Positions 35,826-44,676 of a DNA stretch of 64,000 bases are shown in pieces. The notes beneath the pieces are model-generated. The model made no database searches. It saw nothing but the letters and a program-made list of their open reading frames with translations, and had not been told where the DNA came from. The number at the start of each line of letters is the position of its first letter. Within the stretch, counting starts at the first letter, position 1. The stretch spans positions 1,612,001-1,676,000 of the forward strand of contig NZ_JABAIA010000002.1 in NCBI RefSeq assembly GCF_012641275.1, in the 5' to 3' direction. The DNA is from Chitinophaga varians (GTDB lineage Bacteria; Bacteroidota; Bacteroidia; Chitinophagales; Chitinophagaceae). The position numbers and the translations under genes are program-made.

Positions 35826-35894
35826 TCTAATGAATTTCTAATAACATTCTAAACCATCTCTAACGGTCGCCTTTGCCCGCGGTATGTACTTTTG
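35826..35894 (+). promoter_or_regulatory. Four 11-bp-spaced TCTAA repeats and promoter of the RND efflux operon
   Basis: TCTAA occurs at 35826, 35837, 35848 and 35859, exactly 11 bp apart, so each repeat lies on the same face of the DNA. Such direct repeats are the usual binding arrangement of OmpR/PhoB-type regulators. TACTTTTG at 35887-35894 matches the -7 consensus, and the repeats end just upstream of where a -33 box would lie, the position of a class II activator. No good -33 box exists. Confidence 0.65.
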
Positions 35895-35933
35895 CGGCAC
35901 TTACTGTAACAGATACACGAAAAACAGATCGTC

Positions 35934-37040
35934 ATGAAAAGGTTTACTGCAGCTTGCGGCGCGGTATTGATGGCTGCGTCCTGTCATCATCCGGAAAAAG
36001 AAAAAGAAACGGTAACATGGGAGAACAGGGGAGATACGGTGGTGGTGCCTGCCGCCGCGCCTTTATCGGCCAAACTGCACTTGTTGACAGTGACGGAAAA
36101 GCCTTATCAGCTGCAGCTGTTGACGGCAGGCATCGTAAAAGCCATCCCTAACAACTATGCGGAAATAGCGGCGCCGTTTGCCGGCAGGGTGGTGAAAGCG
36201 TATGTGCGTTTGGGTGAGAAAGTGAATGCGGGTGCGCCTTTGTTTGCCATTTCTTCCCCTGATTTTTATGCGGCACAGAAAGCCTGGTTCCAGGCAAACC
36301 AGTTATGCCAGCAGTCGGTGCTGGCGCAACGGCGGCAGCAGGACCTGCACCAGCACGGCGTAGGCGCTGCCCGCGACCTGGAGGAGGCCAATACCAACCT
36401 GGCAGTGCAACGGCAGGAGCTGGAGAATGCGGCCGCCGCACTGAAGGTGTTTAATGTCAACCCCCAACAGCAGGTACTCGGTGAACCGCTGATTGTCAGG
36501 GCTCCTATCGCAGGAGAGGTGATCAGTAATAAACTGGTCACCGGCCAGTTCCTGAAGGCGGAAGACGGCCCGGTAGCCGTGGTGGCCCAACTGGCGCAGG
36601 TATGGATAGCCGGGCAGGTAAAGGAAAAAGACCTGCGGTTTATGCATGAAGGCGATGCGGTACAAATGCAGGTGGCAGCTTTACCGGATACCACTTTCAC
36701 AGGAACAGTCTTTCATGTGGGGCGTACCATCGATGAAAATACCCGCGCGGCAGATGTACTGATGTTGTGCAATAACCCTGCACATCAGCTGAAACCGGGC
36801 ATGTATGCCAGTGTCAGTTTTAAAGATGCGCCGGAGAAAGTGTTGACTGTTCCTGCCAGGGCGGTGTTGCAGGACAACGACTACAGTTATGTATTGGCGG
36901 AGGTACTACCGGGAACGTACGTACGCCGCAAAGTCATCACGGGCGAAACAACCGGTCAGCAGGTGGTGGTCCGCAGCGGCCTGCAGGCCGGTGATAAAAT
37001 TATAGGCGAGGGCGCCTACTATCTCTCAGCAGTAAAATAA
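35934..37040 (+). CDS. RND efflux periplasmic adaptor (membrane fusion protein), lipoprotein
   Basis: A lipobox (LMAASC, Cys17) anchors the protein. The biotinyl-lipoyl-like domain is seen as NYAEIAAPFAGRVVKAYVRLGEKVNAGAPLF in pieces; a helical hairpin of about 80 residues rich in Q, A and E follows, then the second lipoyl half (VRAPIAGEVISNKLVTGQFLKAED) and beta-barrel/membrane-proximal domains (VPARAVLQDNDYSYVLAE). At 368 residues it fits CusB/CzcB-type adaptors. It is the first gene of a four-gene operon with the RND pump, TolC-like protein and a small outer-membrane protein. It links the pump to the outer-membrane channel. Confidence 0.92.
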   Translation: MKRFTAACGAVLMAASCHHPEKEKETVTWENRGDTVVVPAAAPLSAKLHLLTVTEKPYQLQLLTAGIVKAIPNNYAEIAAPFAGRVVKAYVRLGEKVNAGAPLFAISSPDFYAAQKAWFQANQLCQQSVLAQRRQQDLHQHGVGAARDLEEANTNLAVQRQELENAAAALKVFNVNPQQQVLGEPLIVRAPIAGEVISNKLVTGQFLKAEDGPVAVVAQLAQVWIAGQVKEKDLRFMHEGDAVQMQVAALPDTTFTGTVFHVGRTIDENTRAADVLMLCNNPAHQLKPGMYASVSFKDAPEKVLTVPARAVLQDNDYSYVLAEVLPGTYVRRKVITGETTGQQVVVRSGLQAGDKIIGEGAYYLSAVK

Positions 37041-37047
37041 GCGGCTT

Positions 37048-40000
37048 ATGAAACAACTGATCGATACAGCTATACAAAAACGTTGGCTGATGGCTACGCT
37101 ATTTGCCTTACTCGCCGCCGGTGGCTGGTACAGCTGGCAGCAACTGTCGGTAGAAGCTTACCCGGATATCGCCGATGTCACCTCACAGGTGGTGACGCAG
37201 GTGCCCGGACTGGCAGCGGAAGAAGTGGAACAACAAATCACCATACCCCTGGAACGGGCGCTCAACGGTATGCCGGGCACGCATGTGATGCGGTCCCGCT
37301 CTACCTTCGGCCTTTCCATGATCACCATCGTTTTTGAAGACGGGGTAGACGACTACTGGGCGCGGCAACGCATCAAAGAAAGGCTGGGTGATGTGACCCT
37401 GCCCTATGGCGCACAGCCGGGGCTGGACCCGCTGACATCGCCCATTGGCGAAATTTACCGATACATCATTGAAAGTGATCAGGTGGACCTGCGGACATTG
37501 ACAGACCTGCAAAACTGGGTCATCATCCCCCGCATTAAACAGGTGACCGGCGTGGCCGATGTGACCAACTTCGGCGGCATCACCACACAATACCAGGTGG
37601 AGCTGGACCCGCAGAAGCTGGAACAGTACCATCTGCCGCTGCATACTGTCACCGAAGCGATCAACAACAATAACAGCAACAGCGGCGGCAGCGTGCTGGA
37701 ACGCGGTGACCTGGGTTATGTGGTGCGAGGCATCGGCCTCATGAAATCGCTCGATGATATCGGTAAAACGGTGATTCAGTCGCAGCAGGGCGTGCCCCTC
37801 TTTTTACAGGACATCGGGGAACTGCGCTACGGCAATCTTGAACGTAAAGGCGTATTGGGTTTTACTGATCATCAGCGGCATTATAGCGAAAGCATTGAAG
37901 GTATTGTGCTGCTGCTGAAAGGACAAAATCCGTCCAAAGTGCTGGACGGCGTACATAAAGCAGTGGAGGAACTGAATAATGGCGGACTCCCGCCCGGCGT
38001 GAAAATCCACCCTTTCCTTGACCGTACCGCATTGGTGGACACAACGTTAAATACGGTCACGCATACACTGTTGGAAGGCATGGCGCTGGTACTGCTCGTG
38101 CTTATCGTTTTTCTTGGCAGCTGGCGTGCAGCTTTGCTGGTGGCGGTGACTATTCCGCTGAGTTTACTGTTTGCCTTTATCCTGATGCATTTCACGCATA
38201 TACCGGCCAACCTGCTGTCGCTTGGTGCGGTGGACTTTGGCATCATCGTAGATGGCGCCATCGTAATGACGGAGACCATGCTGCGGCAGCGGGAAGATCA
38301 TCCCATGGAAATGCTGGAGGAGAAAAGTTTTGCCCAAAAGGCGCGGTCAGTGGCGCGGCCGGTGTTTTTTGCCACGCTGATCATCATCACCGCTTATCTT
38401 CCTTTGTTTGCTTTTGAACGGGTGGAAAAGAAGCTGTTTACCCCGATGGCTTTCACCGTAGGGTATGCGTTGCTGGGCGCGTTGGCCGTGGCGCTGCTGC
38501 TGATACCGGGCATGGCGTATATGCTTTACCGTAAGCCGCAGCAGCTGTACCACAACCGCTGGCTGGAAAAGCTGACCAACCTTTATCAACAACGGATGGA
38601 GCGGGTGATGGAACGTCCGCGGCAGATATGGGCACCACTGGCGCTGATACTGGCGGCGGCAGCAGCGCTCAGTGTTACGGTGGGCAAGGACTTCCTGCCG
38701 CCGCTGGATGAAGGCTCCATTTGGTTGCAGGTACAGCTGCCACCCGGCGTATCGCTGGCCAAAGCCCGCGAAATGGCTGACACCCTGCGGCAGCGGACAT
38801 TGCGGCATCCGGAGGTGACTTATATGATGACGCAGACAGGACGCAATGATGATGGCACCGATCCGTTCACGCCGTCGCACTATGAATGCTCCATCGGTTT
38901 ACTGCCATACGGGGACTGGCCTTCCGGCAAAACCAAACAAGACCTGATCAAAGAGCTGGCAGCGGATTACGCAGGCATGCCGGGATATACGGTGGGTTTC
39001 AGTCAGCCGATGATCGACGGGGTGATGGACAAAATAGCCGGCGCACATAGTGAACTAGTGGTAAAAGTATATGGTAAAGATTTCCGCGAAACACGGCGTG
39101 CAGCCGAAGCCGTGATGGCCACACTGGCCACCGTGCCGGGCGCTGCTGACCTGGCCATTGACCAGGAGCCGCCGCTGCCGCAGTTGCAGATACAGGTTGA
39201 CCGCGCCGCCATTGCCCGTTACGGCCTCAACATCAGCGACGTGGCGGAGCTGATAGAAGTGGCTGTCGGCGGTAAGGCCGTAGGGCAGATATTCTCCGGC
39301 GACAGGGTATATGATATCAGCTGCCGTTACCTGGAAGATGCCCGTAATACACCGGAAAAAATCGGTAACCTGATGCTCACCAATGGCGACGGAATAAAGA
39401 TTCCATTGTCCCAGGTGGCTAAAGTGCAGCTGGCCACCGGAGAAAGCACCATCACAAGAGAGATGGGACGGCGGCACCTGACCGTGCGGTTGAACCTCCG
39501 GGGCACAGACCTGACCACTTTCCTGCGTACCGCGCAACAGCGGATAGACCAACAAGTGAAATACAACAAGGACAATATCACTATAGCATGGGGAGGACAG
39601 TTCGAGAACAGGAACCGCGCTTACAGTCGTCTTGCGATTATTGTGCCGATAGCGCTGGGGCTGATGTTTATCTGGTTATACGCCGCCTTTGGCGTGGCAC
39701 GGCAGGCGGCGCTGATCCTCACCGTAGTGCCGTTAGCGTTATTCGGCGGTATGCTGGCGCTGAATGTGCGTGGCATGACGCTCAATGTATCGTCCGCAGT
39801 GGGTTTCATCGCCTTGTTCGGCGTAGCGGTCCAGAACGGAGTATTGATGGTATCGCAGATGAACCAGTTGCGCGGAGAGCTGCCATCGCTGAAAGAGGCC
39901 GTGATACAAGCTGCCAGGGACCGTTTCCGACCCGTGTTAATGACGGCCACGGTGGCCATGCTGGGCCTGCTGCCCGCATCCCTGGCTACCGGCATCGGTT

Positions 40001-40128
40001 CTGATGTGCAAAGGCCGCTTGCCACCGTGATCGTATATGGACTGCTCTGCTCCACGGTGATCACGCTGTTTGCCCTGCCGGCGCTTTATTACCTGACGGA
40101 GAGAAAAGGTGTTCACCAATCAAATTGA
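37048..40128 (+). CDS. CzcA/CusA-type heavy-metal efflux RND pump
   Basis: The 1026-residue protein has the RND plan: TM1 near the start (LMATLFALLAAGG), a large periplasmic loop, a middle cluster of TMs with TM4 motif VDFGIIVDGAIVMTE (D395 and D401 region), a second loop and the C-terminal TM cluster. The D-F-G-x-x-V-D-G-A pattern distinguishes heavy-metal (HME) RNDs from multidrug (HAE) RNDs, which have V-V-D-D-A. The porter-domain methionines that mark copper/silver pumps were not confirmed, so the ion (Cu, Ag, Co, Zn, Cd) remains open. It is 7 bp after the adaptor and overlaps no gene. Upstream regulation by the adjacent two-component system is likely. Confidence 0.94.
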   Translation: MKQLIDTAIQKRWLMATLFALLAAGGWYSWQQLSVEAYPDIADVTSQVVTQVPGLAAEEVEQQITIPLERALNGMPGTHVMRSRSTFGLSMITIVFEDGVDDYWARQRIKERLGDVTLPYGAQPGLDPLTSPIGEIYRYIIESDQVDLRTLTDLQNWVIIPRIKQVTGVADVTNFGGITTQYQVELDPQKLEQYHLPLHTVTEAINNNNSNSGGSVLERGDLGYVVRGIGLMKSLDDIGKTVIQSQQGVPLFLQDIGELRYGNLERKGVLGFTDHQRHYSESIEGIVLLLKGQNPSKVLDGVHKAVEELNNGGLPPGVKIHPFLDRTALVDTTLNTVTHTLLEGMALVLLVLIVFLGSWRAALLVAVTIPLSLLFAFILMHFTHIPANLLSLGAVDFGIIVDGAIVMTETMLRQREDHPMEMLEEKSFAQKARSVARPVFFATLIIITAYLPLFAFERVEKKLFTPMAFTVGYALLGALAVALLLIPGMAYMLYRKPQQLYHNRWLEKLTNLYQQRMERVMERPRQIWAPLALILAAAAALSVTVGKDFLPPLDEGSIWLQVQLPPGVSLAKAREMADTLRQRTLRHPEVTYMMTQTGRNDDGTDPFTPSHYECSIGLLPYGDWPSGKTKQDLIKELAADYAGMPGYTVGFSQPMIDGVMDKIAGAHSELVVKVYGKDFRETRRAAEAVMATLATVPGAADLAIDQEPPLPQLQIQVDRAAIARYGLNISDVAELIEVAVGGKAVGQIFSGDRVYDISCRYLEDARNTPEKIGNLMLTNGDGIKIPLSQVAKVQLATGESTITREMGRRHLTVRLNLRGTDLTTFLRTAQQRIDQQVKYNKDNITIAWGGQFENRNRAYSRLAIIVPIALGLMFIWLYAAFGVARQAALILTVVPLALFGGMLALNVRGMTLNVSSAVGFIALFGVAVQNGVLMVSQMNQLRGELPSLKEAVIQAARDRFRPVLMTATVAMLGLLPASLATGIGSDVQRPLATVIVYGLLCSTVITLFALPALYYLTERKGVHQSN

Positions 40129-40133
40129 TTTTT

Positions 40134-41393
40134 ATGAAGAAAAGAGGGCTGTTGTTTTTATGGCTTTTATATAGCGGCATGACCGCCGCACAGGAAAAAC
40201 AGCTGGACTTTGCCACTTATCTGTCCGGTGTAAGACAGCACAACCTGGGATATGCCGCTGAGAAATTTAATATGGACGTGGCGGCCGCCAATGTGCTGAT
40301 GGCGAAAGTTTTTCCCGACCCGGAGATCAGTGCCGGCGTGTTTGACAATGGTCAGCGCCGGATGCAGCAGGGGTATGGTTTCAGCAGCAGCATCGGGTAT
40401 ACGCTGGAGCTGGGCGGTAAAAGGCACGCGCGGATAGGTTTGGCTAAAAGTGAGCAGGAGGTGGCCCGCTACCTGCTGGAAGACTACTTCCGTAACCTGC
40501 GTGCGGACGCCACGCTGGCGTTTTTGAACGCGATGCAACAGCAACGGTTATACGATATCAAGATGGAAGCGTACCGGTATATGTTACAGCTGGCGCAGGC
40601 AGACAGCATCCGTTTCAAAGCCGGCCTGATACCCGAGGCTGACGCGCGGCAGTCGCGCGTGGAAGCAGGGATGCTGCTCAATGAAGCGTTTGGCGTGGCG
40701 GCAGAAATGAAAACGTCGCTGGTGCAGTTGAATGAGCTGGCCGGCGCTTATCATGGCGATACGCTGGTAAGCCCTGTTGGCGACATGGACCGCTTTGAAC
40801 GGCGTTTTTCGCTGCCGGAGCTGGTGGCCCGTGCGCAGGAGGAGAGGGCGGACCTGCTGGCGGCCCTGCGGCAAAAAGATGTGTCGGTGAAGACGCTGCA
40901 ATTGGCAAAAGCGGCCAGGATGATAGACCTGGGCCTCACCCTTGGTGTCAATAATGCCGCAGTGGTGACTAACGTGGTCGCACCTACGCCGTCGATGAAT
41001 ACTGTGTCAGCAGGCATCAGTCTCCCGCTGAAGTTCTCTAACCGCAACAAGGGCGATCTGCTGGCGGCCAATGCCGGTGTAAGGCAGCAGGAGACAGTAT
41101 ACCGGCAAACATTGTTACAGGTGCAGACGGAAGTGACGACGGCCTGGTTCAGCTACCTCGGCGCCGGCAGGCAGCGGGAACAGTTTGACAGCGGGCTGCT
41201 GGAGGAAGCCCGAAAGGTGCTGGAAGGCCGCCGCTACAGTTACCAGCGGGGAGAAACCTCCCTGCTGGAAGTACTCAATGCACAGCGCACCTACAACGAT
41301 GTGCAGCAACAATATTATGAAACCATTTATCGTCACGCTTCTGCCCTGGTAGAGCTTGAAAGGGCCGCTGCGGTGTGGGATATTCAATTCTGA
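40134..41393 (+). CDS. TolC family outer-membrane efflux protein
   Basis: The ATG at 40134 (MKKRGLLFLWLLYSGMTAAQ) begins a signal peptide; a TTG 9 bp upstream opens the frame but overlaps the pump's stop codon. The helical body carries TolC-type repeats, for example GYTLELGGKRHARIGLAKSEQ in the first half and SLPLKFSNRNKGDLLAANA-like ISLPLKFSNRNKGDL in the second, and the final YQRGETSLLEVLNAQRTYNDVQ is the family's most conserved stretch. The 419-residue length is normal. It forms the outer-membrane exit duct for the RND pump and is translated 5 bp after the pump stop. Confidence 0.93.
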   Translation: MKKRGLLFLWLLYSGMTAAQEKQLDFATYLSGVRQHNLGYAAEKFNMDVAAANVLMAKVFPDPEISAGVFDNGQRRMQQGYGFSSSIGYTLELGGKRHARIGLAKSEQEVARYLLEDYFRNLRADATLAFLNAMQQQRLYDIKMEAYRYMLQLAQADSIRFKAGLIPEADARQSRVEAGMLLNEAFGVAAEMKTSLVQLNELAGAYHGDTLVSPVGDMDRFERRFSLPELVARAQEERADLLAALRQKDVSVKTLQLAKAARMIDLGLTLGVNNAAVVTNVVAPTPSMNTVSAGISLPLKFSNRNKGDLLAANAGVRQQETVYRQTLLQVQTEVTTAWFSYLGAGRQREQFDSGLLEEARKVLEGRRYSYQRGETSLLEVLNAQRTYNDVQQQYYETIYRHASALVELERAAAVWDIQF

Positions 41394-41397
41394 TCGT

Positions 41398-41952
41398 ATG
41401 AAAATAACAGCAGGTATATTTTTGTTGCTTTTAGTGATGTCGGGCGCAAGGGCCCAGGAATTGCCGGCTTTCTCCCTGCAGGTGAAAGCCGGTGTACAAC
41501 TGCCACGGGTATACGGGGCTGCAAAAGACAGCGTGGCAGGTTATGCTGCGTCCGGATGGCTGGCGGGATTGAGCGCATTGTCTCCCATAGGGAAATCGGT
41601 CGCTTTAAAACATGATGTTTTCCTGGCGATGCAGAAAAACGAATCGCGGCTGGACTTGTTCCCCGTAAGCATCGCTTACCGGAAATACAACCTGGAGGTG
41701 TTTGCCGGGCCGTATATGGGCATCCTGCTGCGCTCGGATAACTATGGCAATGGCACTATGGACAAGGGCTATGCTACTAAAAATGATATAGGGTTTACTA
41801 TCGGGGCCGGTTATACGTTTCGCAAGCGGTTTAGCGCTGAATTCCGGTATGTACAGGGGTTTGCGCCGCTGGGAGAAAATGCGGGAACGAAGGACCAGCT
41901 AAAGGCGCACCGGCGGTATGTTGCATTTACGCTCGGCTATAAATTATTTTGA
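41398..41952 (+). CDS. Putative outer-membrane beta-barrel protein
   Basis: From the ATG at 41398 a signal peptide (MKITAGIFLLLLVMSGARAQ) is followed by about 165 residues with alternating strands (GWLAGLSALSPIGKSVALKHDVFLAM, NLEVFAGPYMGILLRS) and a C-terminal aromatic/hydrophobic strand (YVAFTLGYKLF), all features of small porin-like beta-barrels (PorT/OMP_b-brl type). It begins 4 bp after the tolC-like stop and is thus the fourth gene of the efflux operon. Its role is unknown; in such operons it may be a metal-related outer-membrane accessory (inference). Confidence 0.75.
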   Translation: MKITAGIFLLLLVMSGARAQELPAFSLQVKAGVQLPRVYGAAKDSVAGYAASGWLAGLSALSPIGKSVALKHDVFLAMQKNESRLDLFPVSIAYRKYNLEVFAGPYMGILLRSDNYGNGTMDKGYATKNDIGFTIGAGYTFRKRFSAEFRYVQGFAPLGENAGTKDQLKAHRRYVAFTLGYKLF

Positions 41953-42004
41953 TATTTTATTATTGGGCACCTTAATACAATGATGCTGATTTAAAATATC
42001 AAAA
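41947..42004. terminator. AT-rich inverted repeat between convergent genes
   Basis: TTTTGATATTTTA and its perfect complement TAAAATATCAAAA (13 bp) flank a 32-nt loop, between the efflux operon and the convergent lipoprotein gene. It could act as a bidirectional terminator, but the stem has almost no G-C pairs. Confidence 0.4.
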
Positions 42005-42015
42005 TGACCAAATAG

Positions 42016-42471
42016 TTAAATGAATACTTTCTGGTATTCGCTTTCAATGTCCGTGATGTCGATATTGGTGACTTTTTTACCATCGAAGAGAAACACTTCC
42101 CATGTATATTTTGGATCGTCGAGATCGATGATGGTGGTGCCGCCGTCCTGATGGCGGAAGGTGATTTTGCCGCCTTCGGCCGTAACGGATTTGAACGCTT
42201 TGTTCTGAAGAAAATCCTGGCAGTCGCTGATACAGGTTTCGCTGTCATTGGCGAGTGCATAAAAGCTCTCGTCGCCGTTTTCCTGTTTCAGTTTTTCCTG
42301 TTTATGATGGTTGGGCGTATAGATAACGGCGCACGGTTCTGAGATCACGCGCATGGTGGCGTGTGCAGGTGGTGCGGCATCGGTGCTTTCGTGTGTGGCC
42401 GGCGTTTGGTGGCAGGCCATCAGCGTGAGCAAAGCAACGGTCAACAGGCTACGGTTTTTCAAACGATACAT
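42016..42471 (-). CDS. Putative lipoprotein, function unknown
   Basis: A short signal peptide with lipobox (LLTLMAC, Cys20) is followed by 130 residues of mixed alpha/beta character: ATMRVISEPCAVIYTPNHHKQEKLKQENGDESF in pieces, then FRHQDGGTTIIDLDDPKYTWEVFLFDGKKV. I do not recognise the family. It is convergent with the efflux operon and ends close to the AT-rich inverted repeat. No motif links it to metals beyond a pair of histidines and one cysteine. Confidence 0.7.
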   Translation of the reverse strand: MYRLKNRSLLTVALLTLMACHQTPATHESTDAAPPAHATMRVISEPCAVIYTPNHHKQEKLKQENGDESFYALANDSETCISDCQDFLQNKAFKSVTAEGGKITFRHQDGGTTIIDLDDPKYTWEVFLFDGKKVTNIDITDIESEYQKVFI

Positions 42472-42555
42472 GGGCGGTTATTTGTTTGGCATATAGGCTT
42501 GCGTGGCCCCGGTCATGGGCAACGCAAGCCTTAAAGATAAACAAAAAATGCCAGC

Positions 42556-43644
42556 TTAGCTAGTAGCGCAGGCAGCCATACAGGGGTAGTCGATGAGCCC
42601 TTTGGCGCCGCCTTCATAGAAAGTGGATTTATCTGCCGGCGCAAAGGGTTGCTGCTGCGCGATGCGGGCCACTAAATCCGGATTGGAGATGAACGGCCTG
42701 CCAAAGGCGATGAGATCAACGCTGAATTGTTGCAGCGCATTTTGTGCAGTGTCCGCATTGTAGCCGCCGGCGAGGATGAGCCACTGATGAAACTGTTCAC
42801 GCAGTAAGGCTGTGAATGCTGGCGGTATAGGCGGGTAGCCGTTGGAAGACTGGTCTGACAGATGAATGAAGCGTATTTTCATCTTATCGAGTTTAGTGGC
42901 CAGGTAGCAGTAGGTGGCTGTTTCTTCTTCGTAAGGAGACAGGCCGTTCAATGACGCGAATGGCGAAAAACGCACTCCCACGCGGTCTGCGCCGGCGATG
43001 GCCACCATGCCTTCCAGTATGCGGAGGGGCAGCCGGCAGCGGTTTTCAATGCTACCGCCGTATTGGTCGGTACGTTGATTGGCGGCAGGATGAATAAACT
43101 GTTCCATCAGGTAACCGTGGGCGGCGTGCAGCTCTACGCCGTCGAAGCCCGCTGCCAGGGCGTTGCGGGTGGCCTGCATATGAAGGTGGTACATTTCTTC
43201 CACCGCTTCGGCGGACAATGCTTCCGGCACCGGCAATGTTTGTGTGCCTGCCGGTGTGGAAATAGTGCCTGCTGCAGCAATAGCAGAAGGGGCCACCGGT
43301 GATAGTCCCCCGGGGATGTTCAGCGGATGGCCGATGCGGCCGGAGTGTACCAGTTGCACGAATATTTTACCGCCCTGCTGATGTACTGCATCGGTGACTT
43401 TTTTCCAGCCGGCTATCTGTTCTTTGCTGTAGATGCCGGGAAGCAGGGAGATGCCCATACCACTGCGACTGACAACGGTGCTTTCGGCGATGATAAGGCC
43501 GGCACTGGCGCGCTGTGCGTAATAACGGGCTAACAGTCCGCTGGGCACGCCTTCGTTTTCCACCCTTCTTCTGCTCATGGGGGCCATCACGATCCGGTTG
43601 GCCAGTGACAGCTCCGGTGTGGCTATTGGTTCCAGTAGTTTCAT
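42556..43644 (-). CDS. Alkene reductase, old yellow enzyme (NADH:flavin oxidoreductase) family
   Basis: The (beta/alpha)8 flavin fold is recognised from IVMAPMSRRRVENEGVPSGLLARYYAQRASAGLII in pieces, the FDGVELHAAHGYLMEQFIHPAANQRTDQYGGSIENRCR region with the H-A-A-H-G-Y substrate residues, and RVGVRFSPF. This matches NemA/OYE enzymes of about 360 residues, which use FMN and NAD(P)H to reduce activated alkenes, nitroaromatics or quinones. It is divergent from an AraC-family regulator gene across 88 bp and is probably controlled by it. Confidence 0.93.
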   Translation of the reverse strand: MKLLEPIATPELSLANRIVMAPMSRRRVENEGVPSGLLARYYAQRASAGLIIAESTVVSRSGMGISLLPGIYSKEQIAGWKKVTDAVHQQGGKIFVQLVHSGRIGHPLNIPGGLSPVAPSAIAAAGTISTPAGTQTLPVPEALSAEAVEEMYHLHMQATRNALAAGFDGVELHAAHGYLMEQFIHPAANQRTDQYGGSIENRCRLPLRILEGMVAIAGADRVGVRFSPFASLNGLSPYEEETATYCYLATKLDKMKIRFIHLSDQSSNGYPPIPPAFTALLREQFHQWLILAGGYNADTAQNALQQFSVDLIAFGRPFISNPDLVARIAQQQPFAPADKSTFYEGGAKGLIDYPCMAACATS

Positions 43645-43718
43645 GATTTTTTACTTTGCTGTTGCAAAAGTAGCAGCGCGACTGGCGGCGCCGTCGGTAC
43701 AATCCGGGGATTCTGTTG

Positions 43719-43726
43719 TAATTTTG
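43719..43726 (+). promoter_or_regulatory. -7 promoter box of the AraC regulator gene
   Basis: TAATTTTG matches TAnnTTTG, 6 bp before the ATG at 43733, so the transcript would have little or no leader. No TTTG -33 partner was found. Confidence 0.45.
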
Positions 43727-43732
43727 GAGGCT

Positions 43733-44611
43733 ATGGGAGAGAGAAACCTGCATATGCCTTTTGAATTGTTTGAGGCAGATATGAGCGAGTGGGAATCGCG
43801 CCCGCTGATTTATTATTTTTTTGAGATCATCCATATATGGGAGGGAGAAGGTACCCGTGTGGTGAACCAGAACCGTTTCCCGTACAAGCCGGGCAGCGTG
43901 ATCCTGTTCACGCCCCGCGATTGCCGTGGTTTTGAAGTAACGAAGCCTACGCGTTTTACGTCGGTGCGGTTTTCCGGGAATTTCCTGGAGAAGCGGCATT
44001 CCACGGAAGAACGCCGGCGTATCTGTGAGTGGCTCAGGCAGCTGGAGTACGTTTTCTTTCAGCATAACCGGCATGAACCGGTGCTGATCAAACATACGGA
44101 TGATTGTAAGATGATCACGGCGCTGATCCGGAATATGGTACAGGAATACCAGCACCGGCCGCCGTACTACGAAGCCAACCTGCAGTTGTATGTAGCGCTG
44201 TTGCTGAATATTATCGCGCGTAATGTAGCAGAAGAGGTGGAGATGGCCGGTACGGAAGGAACAGGGCCGCTGATAGGCCGGATGATCGCCCATATCCGTC
44301 AGCATATCTATTATCCTGATCAGTTGAAGCTGGAGGCGCTGGCGGCGAAGTTCAACCTGTCGGTAAATTATATAGGAGAGTTTTTCAAAAAACAAACAGG
44401 GGAGAGCATCCAGCAGTTTATTATCAGCTATAAGCTGAAGCTGGTGCAGTTACGGATGGAAAACAGCGGTCTCACGATCGGGGAGATAGCCGATGAACTG
44501 GGCTTCACCGATGAAAGTCACCTGAGCCGGCTGTTCCGTAAATACTATGGTGTAAGCCCGGCGGCGTATCGCCGGAACAAACTCGCGGAAAAAGCAGGCA
44601 CTACCATGTAG
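43733..44611 (+). CDS. AraC family transcriptional regulator
   Basis: I use the ATG at 43733 (MGERNLHMPFELFEAD); the frame extends upstream through the promoter region. The N-terminal part is a cupin-type sensor (YFFEIIHIWEGEGTRVVNQNRFPYKPGSVILFTPRDCRGFEV, read in pieces). The C-terminal AraC DNA-binding unit shows LKLEALAAKFNLSVNYIGEFFKKQTGESIQQFI and IGEIADELGFTDESHLSRLFRKYYGVSPAAYRR in pieces. The 292-residue length is normal. It is divergent from the alkene reductase, which it probably regulates. Confidence 0.9.
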   Translation: MGERNLHMPFELFEADMSEWESRPLIYYFFEIIHIWEGEGTRVVNQNRFPYKPGSVILFTPRDCRGFEVTKPTRFTSVRFSGNFLEKRHSTEERRRICEWLRQLEYVFFQHNRHEPVLIKHTDDCKMITALIRNMVQEYQHRPPYYEANLQLYVALLLNIIARNVAEEVEMAGTEGTGPLIGRMIAHIRQHIYYPDQLKLEALAAKFNLSVNYIGEFFKKQTGESIQQFIISYKLKLVQLRMENSGLTIGEIADELGFTDESHLSRLFRKYYGVSPAAYRRNKLAEKAGTTM

Positions 44612-44631
44612 TCATCACCCGAAAAAAAATT

Positions 44632-44672
44632 CATTGAAAAATTTCGATGTTTCAAAAAAAGCATTACCTTTG
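44632..44672 (+). promoter_or_regulatory. arsR promoter overlapped by a palindromic candidate operator
   Basis: TTTC at 44642-44645, a 19-bp spacer and TACCTTTG at 44665-44672 fit the -33/-7 consensus (the -33 box has C in the fourth place). CATTGAAAAATTTCGATG at 44632-44649 is an inverted repeat covering that -33 box, as expected of an ArsR autorepressor site. The CAT(T/C)GA half-site recurs twice before the next gene. Confidence 0.6.
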
Positions 44673-44676
44673 TGTC

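Noticed and set aside
40125..40133. TTG start for the TolC-like gene
   Set aside because: The signal peptide begins at the ATG at 40134, and the TTG is inside the stop region of the pump gene.
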